From contig JAWLGJ010000031.1 in the NCBI GenBank assembly GCA_041685145.1, positions 1 through 30,953 on the forward strand: 30,953 bases of DNA. The letters are read 5' to 3'. Each line of letters opens with the position of its first letter. Within the stretch, counting starts at the first letter, position 1. Made by a program: the position numbers and the translations under genes. Below are positions 1 to 10,397 of the stretch, piece by piece. Source of the DNA: JAWLGJ01 sp041685145. GTDB lineage: Bacteria; Pseudomonadota; Alphaproteobacteria; Rhodospirillales; Magnetospirillaceae. Below the pieces are notes generated by a model. That model was not told where the DNA came from. It saw nothing but the letters and a program-made list of their open reading frames with translations, and ran no database searches.

Positions 1-779
1 TCAAGGGGGGGCGCCTCGCCGCCGCCGCGGCGCCGGCGCGGGTGGTCAGCCTGATGATTTCCGACGTGCCCGGCGACGACCCGTCGGTGATCGCCTCGAG
101 GCCGACGGTGCCCGACCCCACCACCTTCGCCGACGCCCGCGCCGTGCTGGCGAAATACGCCATCGCCCCGCCCGAGGCCGTGCGCCGCCACCTGGAGGCG
201 GCCCGCGACGAGACGCCGAAGCCCGGCGACCCCCGGCTGGCGCGGGTGGAGAACGTGCTGGTGGCGACACCGCAACTGGCGCTGGAATCAGCCGCCGAGA
301 CCGCCGCCGAGGCGGGGCTGCGCACCATCATCCTGGGTGACGCCATCGAGGGCGAGGCGCGCGAGGTGGGCAAGGTGATGGCCGCCGTCGCCCGGCAGGT
401 GGCCGCCCACGGCCAGCCGGCACCGGCGCCGGTGGCGCTGCTCTCGGGGGGCGAGACCACCGTCACAGTGCGGGGCGAGGGGCGCGGCGGGCGCAATGTC
501 GAGTTCCTGCTCGGTCTGGCGGTGGCGCTGAAAGGCGCCGGGGGCGTCCACGCCATCGCTTGCGACACCGACGGCATCGACGGCGTCGAGGACAACGCCG
601 GTGCCATCATCGGCCCCGACACCCTGGCGCGCGCCCAGGCCGCCGGCCTCGACGCCAAGGCCTTCCTGGCCGACAACGACGCCTACAGCTTCTTCGAGCG
701 CCTCGGCGACCTGGTGGTGACGGGACCGACGTTGACCAATGTCAACGACTTCCGCGCCATCCTGGTGACCGGCCGCTAG
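1..779 (+). CDS. Glycerate 2-kinase / MOFRL-family protein, 5'-truncated by the window edge
   Basis: About 258 C-terminal residues are visible; the frame is open from base 3, so the start lies outside the window. Family members are roughly 420 residues. The sequence shows the MOFRL C-terminal domain: the GGETTVTVRG stretch, the GRGGRNVEF motif, an ACDTDGIDG motif, and a closing TGPTLTNVNDFRAIL. In this family (GckA/TtuD, often misnamed hydroxypyruvate reductase) the enzyme phosphorylates D-glycerate to 2-phosphoglycerate with ATP in the cytoplasm, feeding glyoxylate, tartrate or serine-cycle carbon into glycolysis. No partner gene is visible on its upstream side. The family call is firm; the exact substrate is inferred from the family. 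Confidence 0.9.
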   Translation, partial: KGGRLAAAAAPARVVSLMISDVPGDDPSVIASRPTVPDPTTFADARAVLAKYAIAPPEAVRRHLEAARDETPKPGDPRLARVENVLVATPQLALESAAETAAEAGLRTIILGDAIEGEAREVGKVMAAVARQVAAHGQPAPAPVALLSGGETTVTVRGEGRGGRNVEFLLGLAVALKGAGGVHAIACDTDGIDGVEDNAGAIIGPDTLARAQAAGLDAKAFLADNDAYSFFERLGDLVVTGPTLTNVNDFRAILVTGR

Positions 780-830
780 ACGACCAAAGACGAGCCCGGA
801 TGGGCCATCCCTCGGGGCGGGTGCTCCTGG

Positions 831-850
831 ATTCCCGCCTGCGCGGGAAT
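831..850. repeat. 20-bp palindromic repeat, copy 1
   Basis: The sequence ATTCCCGCCTGCGCGGGAAT has ATTCCC and GGGAAT arms around an 8-base core. It lies in a longer conserved stretch (CTGGATTCCCGC... to ...GAATGACGAGC) that recurs at 1292-1322. It resembles dispersed extragenic palindromes common in proteobacterial genomes and has the same arm-8-arm layout as neisserial dRS3 repeats. Confidence 0.8.
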
Positions 851-945
851 GACGAGCAAGTAGGGCGCTCTTGCCGGCCTGTTGGGGGTGTTTCAGCCTC
901 TCGCCGGGCGCTCGCGTGGAGTCTTGTGCCCTCGCCGGGGGCGCG

Positions 946-1031
946 CGCCCCGGGCAGGTGGTGGAGTACCGCATCATCATCACCAATGTGAGTGAAGTAA
1001 CGCTGCCGCCGGGTATCGTCGTCATCACCAT
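946..1031 (+). other. Possible DUF11-like coding fragment ending at the assembly gap
   Basis: The frame from 946 reads RPGQVVEYRIIITNVSE and then VTLPPGIVVIT until the N run. Its composition, including an alternating hydrophobic YRIIITN strand and an LPPG turn, looks like the conserved-repeat beta-sandwich domain DUF11 found in surface proteins. No start codon or upstream coding sequence of the same style is present; the bases before it belong to the local repeat. It may be the tail of a contig carrying another gene, or chance. Confidence is low. Confidence 0.25.
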
Positions 1032-1041
1032 NNNNNNNNNN
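1032..1041. other. Assembly gap (10 Ns)
   Basis: Ten consecutive N characters mark a scaffold join of unknown true length. Sequence on either side may not be contiguous in the genome. Confidence 0.99.
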
Positions 1042-1221
1042 CATCGCCGGGCGCTCGCTCCGCTCGCTTGGCCGCCGCCTCAATGGCGGCTGGAGTCTCC
1101 GAGGCCCTCGCCGGGCGTTAGTCTTTTATGCCCCCGCCGGGCGCTCGCTGCCGTATTCAAGCGCATCGCGCCCTCCTCGCGGGATGCGGACCGACGTCTT
1201 CGGCCCCTGATCGAGTTCGTC

Positions 1222-1254
1222 ACCCCCGCGAAGGCGGGGGTCCATGTGGACCCC
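1222..1254. repeat. Palindromic repeats, C5/G5 type
   Basis: ACCCCCGCGAAGGCGGGGGT (1222-1241) has the same 6-8-6 arm-core-arm design as the ATTCCC palindromes nearby but different arms. It runs directly into a second palindrome, GGGGTCCA-TG-TGGACCCC (1237-1254). Both could fold as hairpins. They sit in an 830-base region without a gene. Confidence 0.7.
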
Positions 1255-1296
1255 ACACGCCGGCCTTCGACACCGTGTGGCGGATAGGCCCGCTGG

Positions 1297-1316
1297 ATTC
1301 CCGCCTGCGCGGGAAT
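1297..1316. repeat. 20-bp palindromic repeat, copy 2
   Basis: Exact second copy of ATTCCCGCCTGCGCGGGAAT, with the same flanks as copy 1. A truncated third copy (CCTGCGCGGGAATGACG) follows at 1352-1368. From there to about 1607 I see no gene, only GC-rich non-coding sequence. Confidence 0.8.
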
Positions 1317-1607
1317 GACGAGCGATTCAGGCCGCTCCTCGGGGGTGATGACCTGCGCGGGAATGACGGGCGGCGCTCCTCCGGAATCGCCGCGGTCGCT
1401 TATCGCGCGGGGAGGCCGGTTCCAAGCGGGGTTTGGTTGCGGCGGTCGAACACGGGAATGGAGGCGCGCCAAAGCTCCGCCCCCTCAGGCGCTTCGCGCA
1501 TCAAGGGGCGGGCATGGCTTCGAAGCGCGGGCGGCGTCAGGCGACGCCCCCATCCGGGCGTGACCGGCAGTTCCGGCCGACCGCCCCGGCGGGCTACGGC
1601 GACACCC

Positions 1608-1808
1608 TCAGGCGCTGGTGTCCAGGAACTGGCCGCGCCCCTGGTCGTCGGTCGAGGTTCCGGTGTCCGTGGCCTCGCGCGCCTCGGTCACCTGGTCGGC
1701 CTCGGCCTCGACCTCGGTGGGCGCCGGCGGGGCCTGCGTCGCCGCGTCCTGGCGCGCAAACACCTCCTGCATCATCGCCGACATGGTCGAGGTAGCTCCG
1801 ACTTCCAT
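1608..1808 (-). CDS. Small protein with a YjfB-like N-terminal motif (66 aa)
   Basis: The start at 1808 is chosen over an in-frame ATG at 1841 because AGAGGAG lies seven bases before it. The N-terminus MEVGATSTMSAMMQEVFARQ aligns without gaps to that of the protein at 2236-2421: initial Met, an acidic residue, an aliphatic residue, then S, M-Q, V and R-Q at the same positions. The rest is acidic, rich in Ala, Thr and Glu, and probably disordered. There is no signal peptide or membrane segment. It is transcribed divergently from the DUF2795 gene. Its function is unknown; membership of the YjfB 'putative motility protein' group is inferred from the motif only. Confidence 0.6.
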   Translation of the reverse strand: MEVGATSTMSAMMQEVFARQDAATQAPPAPTEVEAEADQVTEAREATDTGTSTDDQGRGQFLDTSA

Positions 1809-1967
1809 CACTGGCTCCTCTGTCAAACCGACCGATTGCATTACCGGTCATCAAAGAGGATAGCACATGAACGCAAAAGGCGAAAGGGCGACACATCGCC
1901 TGGGAACCTCGGCGCGGCGGCGGGGTTCGTTGCGTGTGTGCACCCGTAACAGCCATCGGAGGGTATC

Positions 1968-2174
1968 ATGGCACGCGGAGTTGGCGGCCATTCGCCGGCG
2001 AACATCGCCCACTACCTGAAGAACATCGATTTTCCCTGTAGTCGTGAGCAAATTCTGCGGCAGGCGGAAAACAACAACGCCGATGACGAGGTGCTCGAGG
2101 TGCTGCAACAGATGCCCGAGAGCGACTATGGCAGCATGGCGGACGTCATGAAGGGCGTCGGACAGGTCGAATAA
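1968..2174 (+). CDS. DUF2795 family protein (68 aa)
   Basis: A 68-residue protein starting at ATG 1968 behind a good ribosome binding site (GGAGG, seven bases upstream). It contains the DUF2795 pattern: LKNIDFPCSREQILRQAE, then NADDEVLEVLQQMP. This is a compact helical domain in which a segment resembling 'fPa sk ee Li ha' is followed by 'v l L q lP d ...'. No enzymatic role is established for the family. It sits between two YjfB-like small genes, one divergent (1608-1808) and one downstream in the same direction (2236-2421). The DUF2795 call is fairly secure; the function is unknown. Confidence 0.8.
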   Translation: MARGVGGHSPANIAHYLKNIDFPCSREQILRQAENNNADDEVLEVLQQMPESDYGSMADVMKGVGQVE

Positions 2175-2235
2175 CCCTTTCGCGTTGTTCGCCCCTGGGT
2201 TACGCTGTTCGTTACGGGGATTGGGGGATTCAGGC

Positions 2236-2421
2236 ATGGACATTGCCGTCGGGGCGGCGCTGTCGATCGCCATGCAGAGCGTGCAGACGCGGCAGGCGTT
2301 GAGCGTCGCGGCCATCAAGCAACAACAGCAGCAGATGCAGGCGGTGGCCGACATGGTGGCCACCGCCGCCGGTTCGTCGGCCGTTCCCGGCCGCGGCGAG
2401 GTCGTCGACATCCTCGTCTAG
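2236..2421 (+). CDS. YjfB-like putative motility protein (61 aa)
   Basis: Start ATG 2236 opens MDIAVGAALSIAMQSVQTRQ, followed by an Ala/Gln-rich helix with a run of five Gln. This matches the layout of the YjfB family (PF14070): MDI start, a short 'LS..M' helix, then a second helix with a V..A..K pattern. The family is annotated as putative motility proteins but has no settled biochemical role. GGGGA and GGGGG stretches lie upstream of the start. The gene is 61 bases after the DUF2795 gene and could be cotranscribed. The N-terminus resembles that of the small protein at 1608-1808, suggesting paralogy. Confidence 0.65.
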   Translation: MDIAVGAALSIAMQSVQTRQALSVAAIKQQQQQMQAVADMVATAAGSSAVPGRGEVVDILV

Positions 2422-2448
2422 GGCACGATCACCCGGACACGCGCCCCC

Positions 2449-2949
2449 CTAGTCCCACAGGGCCCGCCGCGCGCGCTCGACACGCGGCACATAGAGCAGG
2501 AAGGCCACCGCCTCGCGCGCGCAGGCCAGCAGCCAGCGCCCCGAGGCACGGGACGCCGGCGCCGCGCCCTCGGCCGCGACGCCCAGGCGCCGGAACGCAT
2601 ACAGCGCTCGCGGGAGATGGTGGGAATCCGTCACCACCACCACCCGCCGCCAGTTCCGCGCGCGGACGATGGCCCGGCAATGGCGGGCGTTTTCCAGCGT
2701 GTTCCGGGCCGCGGATTCCAGTATCAGGCACTCCGGGGCCAGGCCCTGGGCCAGGGCCAGCCCCCGCATCACCTCCGCCTCGGCCCGCGGGTGGCGCACC
2801 GCGCCGCCGCTCAGGACCAGCCAGCGCGCCCGCCCCCCGCCGACGAGGGCGGCGCCGGTCGCCACGCGGCGCCGGAGAGCCTCGCCGGGGCTGCCGTCGC
2901 GGTTGACGGCGGCGCCGAGGACGATGGCGGCATCGTAGGGCATGGCCAT
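2449..2949 (-). CDS. YdcF/ElyC-like DUF218 protein (166 aa)
   Basis: The protein has the DUF218 signature: an AAIVLGAAVN strand near the start, WLVLSGGAVRHP around residue 65, ILESAARNTLENA around residue 100, and VVVVTDSHHLPRA around residue 125. Family members such as SanA, ElyC and YdcF act in envelope or vancomycin-sensitivity phenotypes, though their reaction is poorly defined. Unlike SanA or ElyC, no N-terminal transmembrane segment is evident, so it may be cytoplasmic. Two in-frame ATGs (2949 and 2943) are both possible and neither has a clear ribosome binding site. It is divergent from the methyltransferase gene and convergent with the YjfB-like gene. Confidence 0.8.
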   Translation of the reverse strand: MAMPYDAAIVLGAAVNRDGSPGEALRRRVATGAALVGGGRARWLVLSGGAVRHPRAEAEVMRGLALAQGLAPECLILESAARNTLENARHCRAIVRARNWRRVVVVTDSHHLPRALYAFRRLGVAAEGAAPASRASGRWLLACAREAVAFLLYVPRVERARRALWD

Positions 2950-3026
2950 TGCCGGGTCTGGACAGCAACCGTCGGCGGGGGCAGTCTTGCCGCGCCGATC
3001 GGACGTCCAGCAAAGCGGAGAGGCGC

Positions 3027-3713
3027 ATGGAGCGCAAGCGGAATGCCGAGGTGCTGTTGGAGACCCTCCCCCTTGCCGGGGCCCGCGTCATCGATGTCGG
3101 CTGCGGCGACGGGGCGCTGTCGCGCCTGATGGCCCGCAACGGCGCCGCCACGGTCCTGGGCGTCGAATGCAGCAGCAACCAGCTCGGCCGCGCCCGCGCC
3201 GCCGAGGCGGTGGCCGGCGTGCATTATGTCGAGGGGGTGGGCCAGTCCCTGCCGGCCGCCGACGGCACCACCGATATCGTGGTGTTCTTCAACAGCCTGC
3301 ATCACATCCCGGTGCCCGACCAGGACACCGCCCTCGCCGAGGCGGCCCGCGTCCTGCGCCCCGGCGGCCTCGTCTATGTCTGCGAGCCGGTGGCGGAAGG
3401 CGCCTTTTTCGAAGCGGTGCGCCCGGTCGACGACGAGACCGAGGTGCGCGCCGCCGCCTACGCCGCCATCGCGGCCGCGCGTCGCCACGGCCTCGCCGCC
3501 GAGGCGGAACGCGGCTACATCCATACCGTCCGGCATCGTGATTTCGACGCCTTCCGCGAGCGCATCTGCTCGGCGAACGAAGAGCGGCGGCGCATTTTCG
3601 CGGAACGGGACGGCGAATTGCGGGCGCTTTTCGAGCGCCTGTCGACGCCCTGCGACGGCGGGCACTGCTTCGATCAGCCCATGCGGGTCAACCTGCTGCG
3701 CAAACAGACATAG
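3027..3713 (+). CDS. Class I SAM-dependent methyltransferase (228 aa)
   Basis: The start at 3027 has GGAGAGG just upstream. Motif I is VIDVGCGDGALS around residue 21, an acidic residue ends the second strand (VLGVECSSN), and a Methyltransf_11-type segment (VVFFNSLHHIPVPDQ) precedes the LRPGGLVYVCEP motif. These mark a Rossmann-fold methyltransferase of the UbiE-like superfamily that would use S-adenosylmethionine in the cytoplasm. The C-terminal third is charged and family-specific. The substrate cannot be told from sequence. It lies 53 bases upstream of a lipid kinase gene on the same strand, so cotranscription is possible. Confidence 0.85.
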   Translation: MERKRNAEVLLETLPLAGARVIDVGCGDGALSRLMARNGAATVLGVECSSNQLGRARAAEAVAGVHYVEGVGQSLPAADGTTDIVVFFNSLHHIPVPDQDTALAEAARVLRPGGLVYVCEPVAEGAFFEAVRPVDDETEVRAAAYAAIAAARRHGLAAEAERGYIHTVRHRDFDAFRERICSANEERRRIFAERDGELRALFERLSTPCDGGHCFDQPMRVNLLRKQT

Positions 3714-3766
3714 GGGAACGCCGCGGGGCCGGGGCTGTTCGCCTCGGCGTCGGTCGGAGCAGCCCT

Positions 3767-4660
3767 GTGCGTGCCTTAATAGTCGTCAATCAACGCTGCC
3801 GCCACGGCGACAGCGATCTCGAACCCTTCCTGGAGCGCCTGCGCGCCGGCGGGCTGGTGCCGCGGCTGTGCGTCACCGACCGCCCCGAAACCATCCCCGC
3901 CCTGCTGGAGCAACACGCCGCCGAGGCCGACATCCTCGTGCTCGCCGGCGGCGACGGCACCATCAATGCCGCCGCCGCGACGCTGCTGGCGCTGCGGCGC
4001 CCGGTCGCCATCCTGCCGCTGGGCACCGCCAATGATCTGGCCCGCACACTGGGCATTCCCGCCGATCCGCTGGCGGCGGCGGAGGTGATCGCCGCGGGAC
4101 GGCCAATGCCGATCGACCTGGGCGAGGTCAATGACCGCTTCTTCTTCAACGTCGCCAGCATCGGCGTCGCCGCCCAGGTCAGCCAGGACGCCACCCCCGA
4201 GGGCAAACGCCGGCTGGGGGTGCTGAACTATGCCGCCGGCGCCGCGCGCGCCCTGCGCGGGGCGCGGCCCTTCCGCGCCCGGATCGCCGCCGGCGCGCGC
4301 GTCGTCAGCGTCAGCACGGTGCAGATTTCGGTGGGCAATGGCCGCTATTACGGCGGCGGCATGGCCATCGCCGACGAGGCCGCCATCGACGATTCGCTGC
4401 TGAATCTCTACAGCCTCGCCCCCCAAAGCCTGCTGCGGCACGCGCTGCTGCTGCCACTGCTGCGCGCCGGTCGCCACGGCGGGCGGCGGGGGGTGCTGAC
4501 GCTGACGGGCAGCGACATCCGCGTCACCACCGACCGTCCGCTGCCGGTCAGCACCGACGGCGAGATCACCACGCACACGCCGGCCCATTTCCGGGTCCGA
4601 CCGCGCGCCCTGACCGTGATGGCCCCGAAGCCGCGGGAGAGCAGCCCCCATGCTGCGTGA
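3767..4660 (+). CDS. Diacylglycerol kinase-family lipid kinase, YegS-like (297 aa)
   Basis: A GTG start at 3767 follows GGAGCAG by a few bases and gives an N-terminus RALIVVNQ typical of the family. The catalytic domain shows the nucleotide-binding GGDGTINAAAA motif around residue 65 and LPLGTANDLARTLG around residue 84; the second domain shows ISVGNGRYYGGGM and a late STDGE motif. Such enzymes phosphorylate diacylglycerol or related lipids with ATP at the inner membrane face. The last 11 bases overlap the start of the next gene, which implies translational coupling. The exact lipid substrate is unknown. Confidence 0.88.
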   Translation: MRALIVVNQRCRHGDSDLEPFLERLRAGGLVPRLCVTDRPETIPALLEQHAAEADILVLAGGDGTINAAAATLLALRRPVAILPLGTANDLARTLGIPADPLAAAEVIAAGRPMPIDLGEVNDRFFFNVASIGVAAQVSQDATPEGKRRLGVLNYAAGAARALRGARPFRARIAAGARVVSVSTVQISVGNGRYYGGGMAIADEAAIDDSLLNLYSLAPQSLLRHALLLPLLRAGRHGGRRGVLTLTGSDIRVTTDRPLPVSTDGEITTHTPAHFRVRPRALTVMAPKPRESSPHAA

Positions 4661-5093
4661 CGAGATTCAGGCCACCGTCAACGACCTCATGCGGTTGTGC
4701 GCCGACTGCCGCGATGCCTATGGCCAGGCGGCGGCCACCGCCGCCGACGCGGCGCTGACGGCGCTGTTCGAGCAGTTGGCGGAGCAGCGCGCCGACATGG
4801 CGCTGGCCTTGCGGGCCCTGGACCGGCGCCTCGGCGACCTGCCGCACGCCCGCGACCCCGACCGCGCCACGGCGACGCGGCTGCTGTCGCGGCTGAAGGC
4901 GCGCCTGGCCAGCGACCCCGACGAAATCAGCATCGAATTGTGCGAGGACGCCGACACGCGGCTGGCGGACAGCATGGGCGAGGCGCTGGAGCGCGACGAC
5001 CTGCCGCCGGAGGTGCGCGAGACGGTGCTGCGGCTGCAATGCGAGGTGACGGCGGCATTGGGGCGCCTGGCCGCCGCCCGCGCCCGCCTGTAG
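4650..5093 (+). CDS. DUF2383/PA2169-like four-helix protein (147 aa)
   Basis: The protein is almost entirely amphipathic helix, rich in Ala, Leu and Arg. It opens with a segment (NDLMRLCADCRDAYGQAA) and continues with ALFEQLAEQRADMALALRAL, a pattern similar to DUF2383 proteins, which form ferritin-like four-helix bundles and are often linked to stress. The start at 4650 has GGGAGAG upstream within the lipid-kinase gene and overlaps it by 11 bases. There is no signal peptide or membrane segment. The family assignment is by resemblance, and the function is unknown. Confidence 0.6.
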   Translation: MLRDEIQATVNDLMRLCADCRDAYGQAAATAADAALTALFEQLAEQRADMALALRALDRRLGDLPHARDPDRATATRLLSRLKARLASDPDEISIELCEDADTRLADSMGEALERDDLPPEVRETVLRLQCEVTAALGRLAAARARL

Positions 5094-5113
5094 GAACCGG
5101 CGCCCGCCCGCCG

Positions 5114-5740
5114 CTACAGCCCCAGTTGCTCGGCGACGATCGCCGCCTGAGTGCGGTTCTGGACGCCCAGCGTCTTCAGGATGGCGGTCACATGCATCTT
5201 GACGGTGATCTCGGCCAGATTCAGTTCGCGGCCGATTTCCTTGTTGGACTTGCCCTTGCGCAGCATCGAGAGCACGTCGACCTGGCGTGGCGTCAGGCGG
5301 GCCAGCGCGCTGTCCTCGGCGGGGGCCGCCGGCCGGGCGTCGGGGCGCAGCCGGGGATCGACAAAACGGCCGCCGGCGAGGACGGTCCGGATTCCCTGCA
5401 GCATAACGTCGCTGCCCGATGCCTTGCTGACATAGCCGCGCGCCCCCTGGTCGAGGGCGCGCTGCACCTGCCAGGGCTCCTCGCTGGCCGACACCACCAG
5501 GATGGGGACGTCGGGGCTGATGCGGTGGATGACCTGCACGCCGCCGACACCCTCGGCTCCCGGCATCCGCAGGTCCAGAAGGATCAGGGCGAGGTCGGGA
5601 TGGTGCTTGGCCGCCGCCACCGCCTCGTTGAAGGTGCCGACCTCGATGACGTCGATGTCGGTTTGCGGCGAGATGTCTTCCAGAAGCAGTCGGATTCCCT
5701 CCCGCAGGAGGATGTGATCATCGGCAATCAGCAGCTTCAT
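5114..5740 (-). CDS. NarL/FixJ-family response regulator (208 aa)
   Basis: The receiver domain starts MKLLIADDHILLREG, with the acidic pair at residues 7-8, the phospho-acceptor Asp56 in ILLDLRMPG, and the conserved Lys106 in GYVSKASG. The LuxR-type helix-turn-helix occupies roughly residues 145-205 (LTPRQVDVLSML, then KSNKEIGRELNLAEITVKMH). It should be a DNA-binding transcription factor phosphorylated by a histidine kinase, but no kinase gene is nearby, so it is an orphan in this window. An in-frame upstream extension to 5782 exists but adds non-family residues. It is convergent with the DUF2383-like gene and divergent from galE. Confidence 0.92.
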   Translation of the reverse strand: MKLLIADDHILLREGIRLLLEDISPQTDIDVIEVGTFNEAVAAAKHHPDLALILLDLRMPGAEGVGGVQVIHRISPDVPILVVSASEEPWQVQRALDQGARGYVSKASGSDVMLQGIRTVLAGGRFVDPRLRPDARPAAPAEDSALARLTPRQVDVLSMLRKGKSNKEIGRELNLAEITVKMHVTAILKTLGVQNRTQAAIVAEQLGL

Positions 5741-5796
5741 TGAACGTGTGAACCGCAAGTTGGTATCCGGGCTCGACGCCACGCCCGCTCCGATAG

Positions 5797-5825
5797 CCTA
5801 TGGAAAATGGCGGAGAGGTCCACAA
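5797..5825 (-). promoter_or_regulatory. Weak candidate promoter for the response regulator
   Basis: On the minus strand TTGTGG (5825-5820) and CATAGG (5802-5797) are 17 bases apart, about 60 bases before the response regulator start. Both boxes are poor matches, so this is only a suggestion. The remainder of the 224-base divergent region with galE shows no other clear signal. Confidence 0.25.
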
Positions 5826-5964
5826 CTTTCGTAGGCTGCCCACCCCCTCATCCCGGCGGGGTCGCCGTCCGCGCCACCACGGTTGAGCCTTCCGGTCAGT
5901 GCCATGCGCCGCCGGCGACACCACATCGCAGGCAACGACGACGGCAGACGGGCTGAGGTGAAGC

Positions 5965-6987
<1,023 letters not shown>

Positions 6988-6996
6988 GCGCCGGCG

Positions 6997-8823
<1,827 letters not shown>

Positions 8824-8826
8824 GCC

Positions 8827-10203
8827 TCAGCCCCCGTCCTTGCCGTTGGTTCCCTCGCCGGCGCCCTTGTCGCGGCGGCGGTGGCGCTCGCGGAAGCGGT
8901 CCGCCCACCCGGCCAGTTCCATCTGCGAGGCCCGGCCCACCGCCAGGGCGTCGGCGGCCACGTCCTTGGTGATCACCGACCCGGCCGCGACAATGGCGCC
9001 GTCGCCGATCTTGACCGGGGCCACCAGCGCCGTGTTCGAGCCCACGAAGGCATTGTCGCCGATGTCGGTAAACGCCTTGGAAAAGCCGTCATAGTTGCAG
9101 GTGATCGTCCCGGCGCCGACATTGGCCCCGGCGCCGACGCGGGCGTCGCCGACATAGCTGAGGTGATTGACCTTGGCGCCGTCTTCGATGGTGGCTTTCT
9201 TGACCTCGACGAAATTTCCCACCCGCGCCGCCGCGCCGATCACCGCCCCCGGCCGCAGGCGGGCGAAGGGCCCCACCACGGCGTCGTCCGCGACGTCGGT
9301 TCCCTCCAGGTGGCAGAAGGGGCGGATGGCGACGTTGTCGCCGACGCTGACGCCCGGCCCAAAGTACACATTGGGGCCGATGGTGACGTCGCGGCCCAGG
9401 CGGGTGTCCCAGCTCAGCCACACGCTCTCGGGGTCGGTCATGGTTACGCCGGCGTCCATCGCCGCCGCCCGCAGGCGGCGCTGCAAGGCGCGCTCGACCT
9501 CGGCCAGTTCGGCCCGGCTGTTGGCCCCCAGCAGTTCCTCGGCGGCGCCCTCGACATGCACGCAGGGCAGCCCGTCCGCCGTGGCCAGCCCCACAAGATC
9601 GGTCAGGTAGTATTCGCCCTTGGCGTTATTGTTGCCGATGCGCCCCACCCAGTCCCACAGCCGCGCCGCGTCGGCGAGCATGACGCCGGAGTTGCACAGC
9701 TCGATGGCGCGTTCGGCCTCGTCGGCGTCGCGGTGTTCGACGATGCGCTCGACACGGCCGTCGGCGGCCAGCACCAACCGCCCGTATTCGTGGGGCGGCG
9801 CCTTGCGGAAGGCCAGCACCACGCCACCCGGCCGCGGCTCCGCCCGGGCGGCGGCGGTCATGCGGGCCAGGGTTTCGCCGCGGATCAACGGGCAGTCGCC
9901 GTACAGCACCAGCACGTCGCCATCGAAGCCCTCCAGCAGCGGCCGCGCCGTCGCGAGGGCGTGGGCGGTGCCCAGCCGCTCCTCCTGCACCACCGAATCA
10001 TGCGGCGCCACCGCCTCGCGGACGGCCTCGTGCCCCGGCCCGACGACCACGACGATGCGGTCCGGCTTCAGGTCGCCGGCGGCGGCGACGACATGGGCGA
10101 TCATGGAGCGGCCGGCCACCGGATGCAGCACTTTGGGCAGCCGCGACTTCATGCGCGTGCCCTGGCCAGCGGCGAGGATGACAACGGCAAGCTTGCTGGA
10201 CAT
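8827..10203 (-). CDS. glmU: Bifunctional GlcN-1-P acetyltransferase / GlcNAc-1-P uridyltransferase (458 aa)
   Basis: The N-terminal pyrophosphorylase domain shows LAAGQGTRMKSRLPKVLHP around residues 11-29 and the VLYGDCPLI strand. The C-terminal half is a left-handed beta helix of hexapeptide repeats containing the catalytic HLSYVGD motif, NVGAGTITCNYDG and FVGSNTALVAPV. The enzyme acetylates glucosamine-1-phosphate and then transfers UMP to give UDP-GlcNAc. ATG 10203 is preceded by AAGGGG. It lies immediately before glmS. The last 25 residues are a charged tail (RRRDKGAGEG), normal for alphaproteobacterial GlmU. Confidence 0.97.
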   Translation of the reverse strand: MSSKLAVVILAAGQGTRMKSRLPKVLHPVAGRSMIAHVVAAAGDLKPDRIVVVVGPGHEAVREAVAPHDSVVQEERLGTAHALATARPLLEGFDGDVLVLYGDCPLIRGETLARMTAAARAEPRPGGVVLAFRKAPPHEYGRLVLAADGRVERIVEHRDADEAERAIELCNSGVMLADAARLWDWVGRIGNNNAKGEYYLTDLVGLATADGLPCVHVEGAAEELLGANSRAELAEVERALQRRLRAAAMDAGVTMTDPESVWLSWDTRLGRDVTIGPNVYFGPGVSVGDNVAIRPFCHLEGTDVADDAVVGPFARLRPGAVIGAAARVGNFVEVKKATIEDGAKVNHLSYVGDARVGAGANVGAGTITCNYDGFSKAFTDIGDNAFVGSNTALVAPVKIGDGAIVAAGSVITKDVAADALAVGRASQMELAGWADRFRERHRRRDKGAGEGTNGKDGG

Positions 10204-10397
10204 TGCCCACCCCTTGGCGTTTCTGTTCGTGGTGCCGAGCGCGGCTGCGCGGGGCGGAAAGGTGCCACAAAGGCCGCCCCGCCGCCAGCCCTTTGCCCGG
10301 CGCGCCGGGGCGATGACGCCGGTGGAAACGGCGTCACGGCTATAGTATTGCTGGCCCCGTCCTCCGAGGAGGCGCCAGGAGCAAAGGGAGAGGCACG

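Larger units (their letters stand above)
902..1148. repeat. Local repeat family flanking the assembly gap
   Basis: The 14-base word CGCCGGGCGCTCGC occurs exactly at 902-915, 1045-1058 and 1135-1148, with a partial copy at 1109-1117. A longer unit recurs at about 897-945 and 1105-1148: CTCGCCGGGCG, then GTCTT, then GCCC, then another CGCCGGG. The repeats sit on both sides of the N run, which suggests the assembly broke in repetitive DNA. No gene is recognised here. Confidence 0.6.

Noticed and set aside
288..1031. 247-codon minus-strand ORF spanning the glycerate kinase end and the repeats
   Set aside because: Half is antisense to the kinase gene and the rest is translated palindromic repeat (HSRAGGNP), a familiar false ORF.
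1867..2019. 50-codon ORF with a good ribosome binding site (AGAGGA) upstream of and overlapping the DUF2795 gene
   Set aside because: The translation is Arg/Ser/Thr-rich with no similarity I recognise, and it overlaps a better-supported gene in another frame. A leader peptide is possible but unsupported.
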